A stretch of 64,000 nt of DNA from Paenibacillus senegalensis JC66 (GCF_000285515.1 NZ_HE610959.1:235312-299311), one strand, 5' to 3'. Shown: positions 52,601 to 61,784, numbered from the stretch's first letter. A program made the numbers and translations. The notes: generated by a model not told the origin, from the letters alone.

Positions 52601-53045
52601 GGAGCTGTCCACAAAGTCAGTGTAACCTGACTGATGGACGGCCCGTTTTTATTGAATTTTAAAATAGAACAAAAAAACCGCTAAATCTTGTAGCACCAAA
52701 GCAAAGGGGAAATGCCAGATACACTGGAATACGATCCGGAAGATGGAAAGCAAAGGCCAAAAAAGCCCTAGAGGATGACGCAAAATCCGCGATCCATGCT
52801 CGGCGTAAAGTCAAGGTCGAGAACGTATTGGGTCACATTAAGGGCAACCGTTCGTTCCGACGGTTTTCCTTACGGGGCCGGAGAAGGTTCATACCGAGTT
52901 GGGCATTGTGGCTTTAGCCCACAATCTACTGAAAGTGGCAGGCATCCGCCTCGCTGTCTTCCTACAAAAACAGGCACATAAAAAAGGCCGGGCGAAAAAC
53001 CTTACGTTTTCCCGCCCAGCCCTTTAGGGACTTATTGGACAGCCC
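52601..53045 (+). mobile_element. Degraded IS1182-like element
   Basis: Ends GGAGCTGTCC and GGACAGCCC bound the segment. On the plus strand a transposase C-terminus is readable: RRKVKVENVLGHIKGNRSF and, after a frameshift, TELGIVALAHNLLKVAGIR, as in IS1182-family DDE transposases. The N-terminus and most of the catalytic core are lost, so it is inactive. The right tail matches the element at 6414-6729. Confidence 0.8.
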
Positions 53046-53132
53046 TTTAAAGTGTACATTCCTAGCCGCAACTTGCTTCGCATTTATATCTGCTAATACA
53101 ATCGTTTCTGCTCTGTCCCTACATCGGAAAAG

Positions 53133-53933
53133 CTACGCGTTCAAGTCATCGATTATCGGATAAAGATCTGTTAAATGACGAATTTCATAACGCGGCACGA
53201 TCTCCCCGTCCCGTGAAAGCTCGTGTCGATTAATCCACACACTGGTTATCCCGACGGAGTTCGCACCTTTAATATCAGTCGTCAGCTTGTCGCCTACCAT
53301 GACCCCTTCCTGAGGTTGAATGTTAAGAAGACCCAGTGCATGGTAAAAAATAGACGGATCTGGTTTGCCGCGTCCAAAATTACCGGATATCAGAATATGA
53401 TCAAAGAATGACACTAATTCCGGAACACCATCGAGCTTTTCCTGCTGTAAATCCGGTGAACCGTTGGTCAAGAGCAGCAAAGAGTAGCTTTCTTTCAGCT
53501 TTTTCAACACTTCGAATGTCTCTTCATACACGTAAGATAATTGTCGGCGTTCTTGTGGAAACTGTTCCGCAAGCTTAGCACCTAACTCAGCATCTTCGAT
53601 TCCCGCAGCCTTAAGACCGTTGGTCCAGGCATCCTTACGGTAGGCAGGAGCCAGCTTTTGCAGGGCACGGAACTCCTCTAGCTGTCCGGAAGTGAAGTTT
53701 CCCCATAAACCCTCGAACGGATTAATGCCAATCATCTTAGTAAACGCAATTGTCTCGTAAGACTCATACAGCTTCCTGGCTTCGCTTCTAACCAAGTCCT
53801 CCAACTCTACCGGGTTCAGCTGCGGGTAGTGCTGGCTGGCTGCCTGACACGTTCTCTCAAACGCTTCCCGAACGCTTCGCTCATCCCACAATAACGTATC
53901 GTCAAGATCAAACAAAATCGCTTTTACCGTCAT
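53133..53933 (-). CDS. HAD superfamily hydrolase
   Basis: 266 aa. Motif I is LFDLDDTLLWDE (Asp9 nucleophile), motif II LLLLTNGSPD, motif III lysine in FGRGKPDPSIF and motif IV VMVGDKLTTDI. The helical cap between motifs I and II is of the C1 type. It resembles YjjG/YsaA-type nucleotidases or phosphoglycolate-phosphatase relatives. The substrate is unknown. Confidence 0.92.
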   Translation of the reverse strand: MTVKAILFDLDDTLLWDERSVREAFERTCQAASQHYPQLNPVELEDLVRSEARKLYESYETIAFTKMIGINPFEGLWGNFTSGQLEEFRALQKLAPAYRKDAWTNGLKAAGIEDAELGAKLAEQFPQERRQLSYVYEETFEVLKKLKESYSLLLLTNGSPDLQQEKLDGVPELVSFFDHILISGNFGRGKPDPSIFYHALGLLNIQPQEGVMVGDKLTTDIKGANSVGITSVWINRHELSRDGEIVPRYEIRHLTDLYPIIDDLNA

Positions 53934-53966
53934 TCTATTCCCCTCAATCTACCAACAAATTAAAAT

Positions 53967-54494
53967 TTATGATTTCACAGATGGAGTATCGTTCAAGGTT
54001 ACACCATTGCGCTTGGCAAACTCCTTTAATTCTTCGGCGATCTCTTCTATCGGCATGCGATGCATGAATTTAGAGAAAACCCATCTTGACATTCTGCCTT
54101 TAAACTGGATAATGACGTAACCTTTAAGCAGCGTAATTTCCTGAATATCACCTGCTTCGACCCGCTTATCACCGGCAAACCGTCTGGACATGACAAATTT
54201 TTTGCCAATAGTGAGTGACGGACGTCTAACTAAATAGATGAACACTCCTAATAAAAAGTAAGCGATCGAAATAAACCAATAGGAAGCATCGCCTTCATAA
54301 AAGTCATAGAACAGTACAGTAAAACAAAGAGAGAAGCCAATTAAAAATAAGGGAAGCATCCAAGTTCTCCCGAGATAGCGCTTTGTCTGTTCAATTGAAC
54401 TCGAGGTCAAGGATGTTGACTTCCCCTGCTTCTGTCTCTGCTTATACAGTTTCTGCTGATTTTTCTCTACCATGCGCTCCCATTTACGCGACAT
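53967..54494 (-). CDS. Two-helix membrane protein, unknown function
   Basis: 175 aa. A basic N-terminus (about 45 residues) is followed by two transmembrane helices (about 46-65 and 72-90), then a beta-rich domain (PSLTIGKKFVMSRRFAGDKRV) that resembles a bacterial PH-like fold, and a helical end. No specific family is recognised. It precedes the HAD gene by 33 bp on the same strand. Confidence 0.7.
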   Translation of the reverse strand: MSRKWERMVEKNQQKLYKQRQKQGKSTSLTSSSIEQTKRYLGRTWMLPLFLIGFSLCFTVLFYDFYEGDASYWFISIAYFLLGVFIYLVRRPSLTIGKKFVMSRRFAGDKRVEAGDIQEITLLKGYVIIQFKGRMSRWVFSKFMHRMPIEEIAEELKEFAKRNGVTLNDTPSVKS

Positions 54495-54552
54495 TGCTGT
54501 TTTCCCCCAAATCCAGGCTATTTGTAGAACTTACCTGAGCTACACATCAGCT

Positions 54553-54738
54553 TTATTGCTTCTTATCCTCATCCACAAATTTGATGTTTTCCAGTTGGCT
54601 TCTTAAGTTGGTTTTAAAAGCATCAATATAAATTCTGCGCAGCTTATCCCGCTCCGCAATTTCTTCCTCTGTCAATTCCTCTGATTTCGCTTTTCTGGCC
54701 AGTTCATTGATTCGATTGACAGTTTCCTCGATAGACAA
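54553..54738 (-). CDS. UPF0291 (DUF896, YnzC-like) protein
   Basis: 61 aa from a TTG at 54738 with AGGGGG eight bases upstream; the longer in-frame ATG at 54765 has no ribosome site. VNRINELARKAKSEELTEEE and RDKLRRIYIDAFK match YnzC, a small two-helix protein. It follows yneA, as ynzC follows the yneA operon in B. subtilis, where it is SOS-linked by position. Its function is unknown. Confidence 0.85.
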   Translation of the reverse strand: MSIEETVNRINELARKAKSEELTEEEIAERDKLRRIYIDAFKTNLRSQLENIKFVDEDKKQ

Positions 54739-54978
54739 TATGTTAACCCCCTGTCCGCCTGTCATGCTATGCTTTTCTTACTTTGCCATTCCCCTTTTCA
54801 AATGTCAAGCAGGGCCTGTTCCTATAAACAAGCCCCGCTCGATTCATTGATTTATGAGATGTTTGGACCGCTTCATGGGAAGGAGCTAGTTTTTCTATAG
54901 AACAACTTCTTCTCATTACTTCACGGTCGGAAATAGCAAGCAGTTCTAACGAACAAGATAATCAAATTTATGTAGGAC

Positions 54979-55311
54979 TTATTGGGGGATGTACAAAATC
55001 TGTCCCTCTCTTAATAATGATCCTGTCAACTGATTGACCTCGCGAATTTTCTTCATATACGAACGGACACTTTCACCTTCAGGTACATACCGATTCGCCA
55101 ATGACCATAGGGTGTCTCCAGCAGCTACGTCAGTCACCAAATAATTCTGTTCTACCAATACTAGAGGCTCATTAGGCGATTGATCGTTGGCATACACATG
55201 AATAATGAAGAAGCCTGATAACATCGTAAGAATAAGGGCAGAAACGATAAAGATACGGATCCCCATTCGACGGCTCTTATATACAGAAGGAATCATGTTT
55301 AATATATTCAT
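54979..55311 (-). CDS. yneA: SOS cell-division inhibitor, YneA-like
   Basis: 110 aa. An N-terminal transmembrane segment ([20 protein letters not shown], about 20-39) is followed by a LysM domain (about 57-109; [14 protein letters not shown] to [10 protein letters not shown]). This is YneA, which delays septation during the SOS response. It is divergent from lexA, with LexA boxes at its promoter. The recombinase gene yneB, present downstream in B. subtilis, is absent here. Confidence 0.9.
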   Translation of the reverse strand: MNILNMIPSVYKSRRMGIRIFIVSALILTMLSGFFIIHVYANDQSPNEPLVLVEQNYLVTDVAAGDTLWSLANRYVPEGESVRSYMKKIREVNQLTGSLLREGQILYIPQ

Positions 55312-55323
55312 TGCTCAATCCCC

Positions 55324-55379
55324 CAAACGTTTGTTCTGTTTTATATAAAAAGAATACTACGAACAAGCGTTTGTGTCAA
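55324..55379 (-). promoter_or_regulatory. yneA promoter with two LexA boxes
   Basis: On the minus strand TTGACA (55379-55374), 17 bp, TATTCT (55356-55351). A LexA box, CGAACAAGCGTTTG (55360-55373), fills the spacer. A second box, CAAACGTTTGTTCT (55324-55337), lies just downstream of the -10. Confidence 0.82.
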
Positions 55380-55388
55380 CGGTTTTCC

Positions 55389-55473
55389 GGAACATTCGTT
55401 CCCTTTTTTTGTGCTGCACCTACCTAAAACATTAGAACAACTGTTTGTACGAACTCGGGTTCTATGTTATACT
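55389..55473 (+). promoter_or_regulatory. lexA promoter with three LexA boxes
   Basis: TTGTAC (55445-55450), 17 bp, TATACT (55468-55473). LexA boxes: GGAACATTCGTTCC (55389-55402), AGAACAACTGTTTG (55434-55447, over the -35) and CGAACTCGGGTTCT (55450-55463, within the spacer). This shows autoregulation. Confidence 0.82.
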
Positions 55474-55506
55474 TTTTTTAACTTATATCTCGCATTGGAG
55501 TTGAAT

Positions 55507-56130
55507 ATGATGGCTAAAGTTTCTAATCGCCAGCAGGCGATTCTGGAGTTTATTAAAAATGAGGTACGGGACAAGGGCTACCCCCCATCAGTTAGAGAAA
55601 TTGGGGAAGCGGTCGGCCTTGCATCCAGTTCAACAGTCCATGGACATCTGGAAAGATTGGAAAAGAAGGGGCTGATCCGCCGAGATCCGACCAAGCCCAG
55701 AGCTATTGAGGTGCTGGATGACCACGACAACTCAGGAGCATTCTCCTTGTCTGTTGCCAGAGTGCCCTTAGTCGGCAAAGTAACTGCCGGTACTCCTATT
55801 TTGGCTACCGAGAACATAGAGGACTACTTTCCGCTGCCAAGTCACTATGTTGGTGATAACAATGTATTTATGTTGAACGTCATTGGGGAAAGTATGATTG
55901 AAGCCGGCATACATGATGGAGATATGGTTATTGTTCGTCAGCAACCTACCGCTAACAACGGGGATATCGTAGTAGCTATGACAGAAGATGATGAAGCTAC
56001 AGTCAAAACCTTCTACAAAGAGAAGGATCATATTCGCCTGCAGCCAGAGAACGCATCCATGGAGCCTATTCGTCTCTCTAATGTGACCATTCTTGGCAAG
56101 GTTATTGGCCTCTTCCGCGATTTCCATTAA
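55507..56130 (+). CDS. lexA: SOS repressor LexA
   Basis: 207 aa from the ATG at 55507 (the next codon is also ATG), with TTGGAG upstream. The winged helix-turn-helix is at residues 1-65 ([24 protein letters not shown]). The autocleavage site is Ala94-Gly95 (VTAGTP), and the catalytic dyad is Ser129 (GESM) and Lys167 (ATVKTF). RecA-stimulated cleavage induces the SOS genes, including the divergent yneA and probably the gene at 56279. Confidence 0.97.
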   Translation: MMAKVSNRQQAILEFIKNEVRDKGYPPSVREIGEAVGLASSSTVHGHLERLEKKGLIRRDPTKPRAIEVLDDHDNSGAFSLSVARVPLVGKVTAGTPILATENIEDYFPLPSHYVGDNNVFMLNVIGESMIEAGIHDGDMVIVRQQPTANNGDIVVAMTEDDEATVKTFYKEKDHIRLQPENASMEPIRLSNVTILGKVIGLFRDFH

Positions 56131-56185
56131 TCACTAGCCTTCCCGCAAGGAGATGCTTGAATTATAGTCACACTTATAGAAGATG

Positions 56186-56232
56186 AACCCCGTTCAGGAA
56201 CATTGATAAGTTCCGGATAACGGGGTTTTATC
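56186..56232 (+). terminator. lexA terminator
   Basis: AACCCCGTT pairs with AACGGGGTT (nine bp), with an inner GGAAC/GTTCC stem, then TTATC. It is a good intrinsic terminator. Confidence 0.85.
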
Positions 56233-56278
56233 TGTTGGTTCTTACTGTCTGGACGGACAAAAGGACCTCGTTCCCTAC

Positions 56279-56593
56279 TTACAGATGCTGCTTTCCTCGT
56301 GCGGGTGCTGCTTTCCTTGCAGATTCTGCTTTCCTCCTGCAGGTGCTGCTTTCCACTTGCAGGCGCTGCTTTCCAGCAGACTTGGTTGGCCTCAGACCTT
56401 GAGAAGGCCTGACCACCCGTATGGCCAAAATGTTGTTTGAATTAAATCGTCTGAGCTTCTGTTTCTGTAAGCAATAGGCAGTAACCAAATGACCACTCAT
56501 TTCCAGCAGCATAATGGTTCGCTGTGTAATCACTTCAAACCTGTCCATATAAATAATCTCTACCCAGTGATTCATGTAACGATGCAGGTTCAC
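56279..56593 (-). CDS. Small WYL-like protein under LexA control
   Basis: 104 aa from a GTG at 56593 with AAGGGGGG upstream. Residues 1-65 follow the WYL-type beta pattern (VEIIYMDRFEVITQRTI, AYCLQKQKLRRFNSNNILAI), a fold that senses ligands or nucleic acid in regulators; no DNA-binding domain is attached. The tail (from about residue 70) is basic low-complexity, encoded by an imperfect repeat of about 20 bp with the motif GGAAAGCAGC. A consensus LexA box overlaps the start region of its promoter. I do not know a function. Confidence 0.65.
   Translation of the reverse strand: MNLHRYMNHWVEIIYMDRFEVITQRTIMLLEMSGHLVTAYCLQKQKLRRFNSNNILAIRVVRPSQGLRPTKSAGKQRLQVESSTCRRKAESARKAAPARGKQHL
56284..56378. 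repeat. Five-copy imperfect tandem repeat in the 3' coding end
   Basis: Units of 18-21 bp share TGCTGCTTTCC (plus strand) followed by a variable GTGCGG/TGCAG part. They encode the basic tail of the small WYL-like protein. Confidence 0.75.
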
Positions 56594-56671
56594 TATCGTT
56601 TCCCCCCTTGAAACATTGAGCGTGTACAAACAACATGTTCACTTGTAGTTCGCACCAAAAACAATACAAAG

Positions 56672-56716
56672 AGAACGTTTGTTCTCATTATAAATCAAAT
56701 CGTTCCATCCTATCAA
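56672..56716 (-). promoter_or_regulatory. Promoter and LexA box of the WYL-like gene
   Basis: On the minus strand TTGATA (56716-56711), 18 bp, TATAAT (56692-56687). The LexA box AGAACGTTTGTTCT (56672-56685) follows immediately and would cover the transcription start. With flanks it reads GAGAACGTTTGTTCTC, with six-base arms. Confidence 0.75.
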
Positions 56717-56881
56717 CTGGAAAGTTCTCCTGAAATCTCGTTGCATACTGTCTTCACCTTGCTTCCAGCACCTCGCTGCTTGCCTCGTTTTTTGCACTTG
56801 CCGTGAAAGTGTTACTTGTGAATAGCAGTCAGTTGGCAGTGACAGCTGACAGCGAGGCCGTCTGCAGCCTGATTCAAATTC

Positions 56882-57062
56882 TAACGCTCGCCATTGTCCT
56901 TATTTGAGCAAAATCAGGGTGTTAGAAATTGTAACGCTTGCCACCGTCCTTATTTTGCTCAAATCGCGGTTTTTCGGGCTTTTTGTCACAAATAAGAGCG
57001 TGGAGGAGCGTTAGAAATCAAACCCCTGCTTTTTCGGCCGAATAAGAGCGAGGCGAGCGTTA
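56882..57062. repeat. Four-copy inverted/direct repeat cluster
   Basis: A 23-bp motif (TAACGCTCGCCATTGTCCTTATT) occurs at 56882-56904 and, diverged, at 56932-56954. Its inverted form (AATAAGAGCGTGGAGGAGCGTTA) is at 56991-57013 and 57041-57062. The whole can fold as a long hairpin and looks like a dispersed intergenic repeat. Confidence 0.65.
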
Positions 57063-57109
57063 GCGCAGAACAATTGGCAGGACGATGCGCACCGGACACT
57101 TGCGATGGA

Positions 57110-57172
57110 TATCCGCAATAAATCAACAGCCTCACGTATCCGCAGTAAATTGACAATCTCACGTAGCGGCAG
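57110..57172. repeat. 27-bp tandem repeat
   Basis: Two full units starting TATCCGCAATAAATCAACAG (57110-57136 and 57137-57163) and a partial third. It is not coding. Confidence 0.65.
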
Positions 57173-57227
57173 CAAAAAAAGCCTGCAGACAAAAGTTCAT
57201 CCTAGCGGAACCTTGTCTTCAGGCTGA
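57173..57227 (-). terminator. glnA terminator
   Basis: On the minus strand AGCCTGAAGACAA pairs with TTGTCTGCAGGCT (one mismatch), followed by seven T. Confidence 0.85.
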
Positions 57228-57273
57228 GTTACGAAAACTTCTTTGATTTATTGTTCGATTCAGATTCGAACTC

Positions 57274-58602
57274 TTAGTACAGAGTCAAGTACTGATCTCT
57301 CTCCCACTCGTGAACCTGAGTTCGATAAATATCCCATTCGATTTCTTTCAATTCATAGAAATGAACAAGAGCATGTTCGCCCAGCGCGCTGCTGATCACT
57401 TCATTCTCCACCAGCTCGGTAATCGCTTCTTTCAGATCTGCCGGAAGACTTGGAATCCCTTCGGCGATCCTTTCTTCTTCCGACATCACATAAATGTTAC
57501 GGTCAGTAGGCGGAGGCAGCTGCATTTCATTCTTGATTCCATCCAGCCCGGCTTTCAGCATCACGGCAAGAGCCAGATAAGGATTGGCGGACGGATCCGG
57601 GTTACGCACTTCAACACGGGTGCTGAGACCGCGGGAAGCCGGGATACGAATCATCGGACTGCGGTTGCTCGCGGACCAAGCTACGTAACAAGGTGCTTCG
57701 TAACCGGGAACGAGCCGCTTATATGAGTTGACCGTCGGATTCGTAATTGCGGTAATGGAGCGTGCATGGTGTAAAATTCCGGCCATATATTGACGAGCTG
57801 TTTCGCTTAACCCAAGGCTGTCGGACTCGTCATAAAACACATTCGTAGCACCTTTAAATAAGGACATGTGACAATGCATCCCCGAACCGTTCATACCGAA
57901 CAACGGTTTAGGCATAAATGTTGCATGCAAACCATGCTGCCTGGCAATGGTTTTGACAACAAGCTTGAACGTTTGAATCTGATCTGCGGCTTTAATAGCA
58001 TCCGCATACTTGAAGTCGATCTCGTGCTGCCCGGGAGCGACCTCATGGTGGGAAGCTTCAATTTCAAAGCCCATTTCTTCAAGAGTAAGAACAATCTCTC
58101 TACGGCAGTTCTCACCTAAATCCATAGGGGCCAGGTCGAAATATCCGCCTTGGTCATTAAGCTCCATTGTGGCTTTGCCCTTTTCATCGGTTTTAAACAA
58201 GAAGAACTCTGGCTCCGGCCCGACATTCATTGCACTGAAGCCCATTGTTTCCGCTTCTTTAAGCGCCCTCTTTAAAATACCACGCGGATCACCCGGGAAT
58301 GGAGTTCCATCCGGCAAGTAAACATCACAAATGAGGCGGGCTACACGGTCTTCGGCCACCCACGGAAATACAACCCAGGTATCTAGATCCGGATACAGAT
58401 ACATGTCCGATTCCTCAATACGCACATAGCCTTCAACTGAAGAGCCATCGAACATCATTTTGTTATCCAACGCTTTCTCCAGTTGTGACGAAGGGATTTC
58501 CACATTTTTGATCGTTCCCAGCAAATCTGTAAACTGGAGACGAATAAATCTTACATTCATCTCTTTCGCAATTCTTAAAATATCTTCTCTTGTGTATCCC
58601 AT
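57274..58602 (-). CDS. glnA: Glutamine synthetase, type I
   Basis: 442 aa, the GSI-alpha length found in Bacilli. Motifs: [17 protein letters not shown] near residue 50, [10 protein letters not shown], the ATP-binding [16 protein letters not shown], and [10 protein letters not shown]. There is no adenylylation-site motif, as expected for GSI-alpha, which is feedback-controlled through GlnR and TnrA instead. It condenses glutamate and ammonia. It lies 36 bp downstream of glnR in the same operon. Confidence 0.97.
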   Translation of the reverse strand: MGYTREDILRIAKEMNVRFIRLQFTDLLGTIKNVEIPSSQLEKALDNKMMFDGSSVEGYVRIEESDMYLYPDLDTWVVFPWVAEDRVARLICDVYLPDGTPFPGDPRGILKRALKEAETMGFSAMNVGPEPEFFLFKTDEKGKATMELNDQGGYFDLAPMDLGENCRREIVLTLEEMGFEIEASHHEVAPGQHEIDFKYADAIKAADQIQTFKLVVKTIARQHGLHATFMPKPLFGMNGSGMHCHMSLFKGATNVFYDESDSLGLSETARQYMAGILHHARSITAITNPTVNSYKRLVPGYEAPCYVAWSASNRSPMIRIPASRGLSTRVEVRNPDPSANPYLALAVMLKAGLDGIKNEMQLPPPTDRNIYVMSEEERIAEGIPSLPADLKEAITELVENEVISSALGEHALVHFYELKEIEWDIYRTQVHEWERDQYLTLY

Positions 58603-58638
58603 CTGTGATACCTCCTAAAAATATACAATGATAGGGAA

Positions 58639-59049
58639 TTATTTCTGGAAAAAACGAGCCAGCTCTCCTTGAATAATAGAGACCTTGCCTGGCCGGTTGG
58701 GGCCGATCAGCTGTTGTTTCAGCAGCTTGTGCAGCTGCGACTCCGACAACTCCTTACGCTTGGCCACAGATTGTTCGTTAATAATCGTAACATCCTGACC
58801 ATCTTGAGGAGCTGGACGCAGCACCTGCTTGATCCCGGCAATATTAACGCCTTTTTCTATCAACTGCTTAATTTCCAACAAACGTTGAACATCGTTAAAA
58901 GAGAACAGGCGCTGGTTTCCGTCCGTCCGTGCGGGCTTGACCAGTTCATGCTGCTCATAGTAACGAATTTGTCTAGCTGTCAAGTCAGTAAGCTTCATTA
59001 CAATACCTATAGGAAATAACGCCATATTCCTACGAATCTCATCGTTCAT
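58639..59049 (-). CDS. glnR: MerR-family nitrogen repressor GlnR
   Basis: 136 aa. MerR-type winged helix: LTARQIRYYEQHELVKPART, then NQRLFSFNDVQRLLEIK. The C-terminal tail, used to sense glutamine-bound GlnA, is present. GlnR represses glnRA when nitrogen is plentiful and binds TGTNA-N7-TNACA sites; one such site is at 59170-59186. Gene order glnR-glnA is conserved in Bacilli. Confidence 0.95.
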   Translation of the reverse strand: MNDEIRRNMALFPIGIVMKLTDLTARQIRYYEQHELVKPARTDGNQRLFSFNDVQRLLEIKQLIEKGVNIAGIKQVLRPAPQDGQDVTIINEQSVAKRKELSESQLHKLLKQQLIGPNRPGKVSIIQGELARFFQK

Positions 59050-59063
59050 CTAGATCACTCCCG

Positions 59064-59112
59064 TGTGAGTGTTAATCACCACAATTGTAGCTTTTCCTCC
59101 AAGGAATGTCAA
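59064..59112 (-). promoter_or_regulatory. glnRA promoter
   Basis: On the minus strand TTGACA (59112-59107), 17 bp, TACAAT (59089-59084), about 35 bp before glnR. A degenerate GlnR-like half-site pair (TGTGAGTGTTAATCACC on the plus strand) covers the start region near 59064-59080. Confidence 0.75.
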
Positions 59113-59169
59113 TAAGTTGATGAATTTATGAGAATTTTTTCGCTAAAAAGTCACAATTCGACGTTTTTA

Positions 59170-59186
59170 TGTTAGGTATTATGACA
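59170..59186. promoter_or_regulatory. GlnR/TnrA box
   Basis: TGTTAGGTATTATGACA matches TGTNA-N7-TNACA exactly. It overlaps the last codons of ynbB and lies about 58 bp upstream of the glnRA -35 region. Confidence 0.65.
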
Positions 59187-60432
59187 AAGAGTGCTTTTTT
59201 TGCAGTTCAGACAAAGCAGTTATGACTCCTAACTTAACATGAGAGTAGGTTAATCCTCCCTGCATGTAAGCAATATATGGCTTACGGATAGGAGCGTCCG
59301 CTGACAGCTCCAGACTTCCCCCCTGGATAAAGGTTCCCGCAGCCATAATAACTGGATGCTTATAGCCCGGCATCTCCCACGGCTCGGGCAAAACATGAGC
59401 ATCCACGGCTGCCGCCTTTTGCACAGCTTGAACAAATGTTATCAGCTCATCCTCATTCGTAAAGCGGATGGCCTGAATTAAATCTGTCCGCGGCTCGTCC
59501 CACTTGGGGCTTGTCTCATACCCGCAATCAGCAAACACCTTAGCAGCCAAAACGCTGCCCTTTAAAGCTTGGCCTACCAAATGGGGAGCAAGGAACAAGC
59601 CCTGGTATATGCTCCGTGTCGTCCCCAGCATGGCTCCTACTTCCCCACCGATGCCAGGGGCCGTAAGCCGGTAGGCAGCTTTTTGCACCAGATCGTCCCT
59701 GCCAGCAATATATCCCCCTGATGCCGCGAGGCCTCCCCCCGGATTTTTGATCAGGGAACCTGCAATCAGATCAACGCCAGCCTCGGTTGGCTCCTGACGC
59801 TCAGTAAATTCACCATAGCAATTATCTGCAAAAACAACAACATCCGGCTTGATCGCTTTGACGAACTTCACCATTTCCCCTATTTGTGCAATAGAAAAAG
59901 ATGTTCTCCACTGATATCCGCGGGATCGCTGTATGCCAATTACTTTAGTTTTATCTGTAATTGCCGCGCGAATGCCCTCCCAATCAGGCTGGCCGTCCGC
60001 AGCTAGCTCCACCTCGTTATATTCGATCTCCCAGTCTCTCAGCGAACCGCTGCCATCCGGGCCGGAGCCGATTACTTTGTGCAGCGTGTCATAAGGTCTG
60101 CCGGTTATGTAAAGCAGTTCTTCCCTGGGCCTTAATAAACCGAACAGTGCCGTTGCTATCGTGTGGGTCCCCGACACAAGATGAGGCCTGACGATAGCAG
60201 CCTCGGCACCAAACACTTCCGCATACACGTGGTCAAGCACTTCTCTGCCGCGATCATTATATCCGTATCCTGTGGAAGCGGAAAAATGATAATCGCTAAC
60301 CTGATGCTTTTGAAAAGCGCGGATCACCTTCCACTGATTAGCATCAATCGTTCCCTCAATATGCTCAAAAGCATTCCTTATTTGCTGTTCCGCGCTTTTA
60401 ATTAAACGCTGAACGGTTTCTTCATCATGCAT
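59179..60432 (-). CDS. YnbB-like PLP enzyme ('aluminum resistance' family)
   Basis: 417 aa. Fold-type I PLP enzyme of the methionine gamma-lyase/cystathionine-lyase clan; the PLP lysine is in AGSLIKNPGGG, and the aspartate that holds the pyridine is in VVVFADNCYGEF. The family is named for an aluminium-resistance phenotype but its reaction is unclear. Position between hflX and glnR equals ynbB in B. subtilis. Confidence 0.9.
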   Translation of the reverse strand: MHDEETVQRLIKSAEQQIRNAFEHIEGTIDANQWKVIRAFQKHQVSDYHFSASTGYGYNDRGREVLDHVYAEVFGAEAAIVRPHLVSGTHTIATALFGLLRPREELLYITGRPYDTLHKVIGSGPDGSGSLRDWEIEYNEVELAADGQPDWEGIRAAITDKTKVIGIQRSRGYQWRTSFSIAQIGEMVKFVKAIKPDVVVFADNCYGEFTERQEPTEAGVDLIAGSLIKNPGGGLAASGGYIAGRDDLVQKAAYRLTAPGIGGEVGAMLGTTRSIYQGLFLAPHLVGQALKGSVLAAKVFADCGYETSPKWDEPRTDLIQAIRFTNEDELITFVQAVQKAAAVDAHVLPEPWEMPGYKHPVIMAAGTFIQGGSLELSADAPIRKPYIAYMQGGLTYSHVKLGVITALSELQKKHSLS

Positions 60433-60480
60433 TCCATCCGTACACCTTTCCTGCTATACTCCGCTTTGTCCGTTCCATTC

Positions 60481-61784
60481 CTAGATTGGAGCTGACGCTT
60501 CCCACTCAAATTCCTTTAGCATAAATCCTAATTGCTCATAGTCGGGGCGGTTAACCCTTACCTTCATAACCATCCTGCCTTCCTCTTCAGCACATTCCAA
60601 AACCTCGCCGAGGCGGTAAACCTGGGATACGAGATCCCCGCGCTCAGCCGGAATGCGGTAATACAGTTCCCCGCCGCTAACCTTCTGCTGGATGCGTGCT
60701 AACAGCTGTTTCAGATCATCGGCATTGTAGGCGCTAATCCGGATGAACTCTCCCGGAACCACAAGCACTTCCTGCTGATGATCTTGCTCAGCAAGCAAAT
60801 CAATTTTATTAAAAACGGTCAGCTGCTCTTTACCCTGTGCTCCCAATTCTGCCAGCACTTCCTCCACAACCGCTATCTGCCCGTCGCGGACAGGTGAAGA
60901 GCTATCTACGACATGAATAATCAGATCAGCCTCCAGCACTTCTTCTAAAGTCGCGCGAAAAGCAGCCACGAGATCATGGGGAAGATTCTGAATAAATCCG
61001 ACCGTGTCCGTCAAAATGATTTCTTTGCCGCTTGGCAGTACCAAGCTTCTTGAGGTTGGGTCAAGCGTAGCAAACAATTGGTTTTCTACCAGAACGTCTG
61101 CCGCAGTCAGTTGTTTCAGCAGCGTCGATTTGCCCGCATTGGTGTAGCCAACCAAAGCGGCCTGATAGACGCCTGTCTTGCGTCTTCTCGCCCGGTGAAG
61201 CTGGCGATGGCGGACCACCTCCCGCAGCTGGCGTTTTAACTCCCCAATGCGGTTGCGGATATGGCGCCGGTCGGTTTCCAATTTGCTTTCTCCAGGGCCG
61301 CGAGTACCTATCCCCCGCCAAGGCGGGACAAATTGTTGCCGTGACCCGACAACCGGGGCAGCAAATAGGTCAACTGCGCCAGCTCTACCTGCAAAATACC
61401 TTCCCGGGTGTTGGCCCGCTGGGCGAAAATATCCAAAATCAGCTGGGTGCGATCGATAATCTTGACATCTAGCATCTCTTCGAGATTACGCACCTGGGCA
61501 CCTGATAACTCACGGTCAAAAATAACCGTCTGGGCTTGAAATTCCGCAACACGTTGTTTTAATTCCTCTACCTTTCCTTTACCGATGAGCCAACGTGTAT
61601 CTGCCGAATCCTTGTTTTGAGTCATCTCATCCACTACAAGCACACCCGACGTTTCTGCCAAATTCCTCAGCTCAAGAAGTGAATAGCTGGCAAGCTTGTC
61701 ATCTTTATCGCTCGAAGTTTTCAAGCTTACGAGGATGGCTTTTTCTTGTTCGGGCCTATCAATTTGATGCATATGCTGTCTCAT
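60481..61784 (-). pseudogene. hflX: GTPase HflX, single-base frameshift
   Basis: Two frames together give a complete HflX. The N-terminal part (start ATG 61784 with AGGAGG; stop at 61308) holds the HflX domain and ends LSGHGNNLSRLGGG. The C-terminal part (from about 61308 to 60481) continues with IGTRGPGESKLETDRR, the G domain (GYTNAGKST, DTVGF, NKID) and the tail. The break lies in a G5 run (C5 at 61312-61316): one more G would join the frames exactly within the conserved glycine-rich loop. HflX splits stalled ribosomes. It is either a sequencing error, a true null, or a slippage site. Confidence 0.85.

Noticed and set aside
52775-52981. 68-aa plus-strand frame
   Set aside because: It is an out-of-frame reading of the IS1182-like transposase C-terminus.
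54805-54845. Hairpin between yneA and the UPF0291 gene as a terminator
   Set aside because: The GC-rich arms (GCAGGGCCTGTTCC and its partner) are imperfect and no T-tract follows in either direction.
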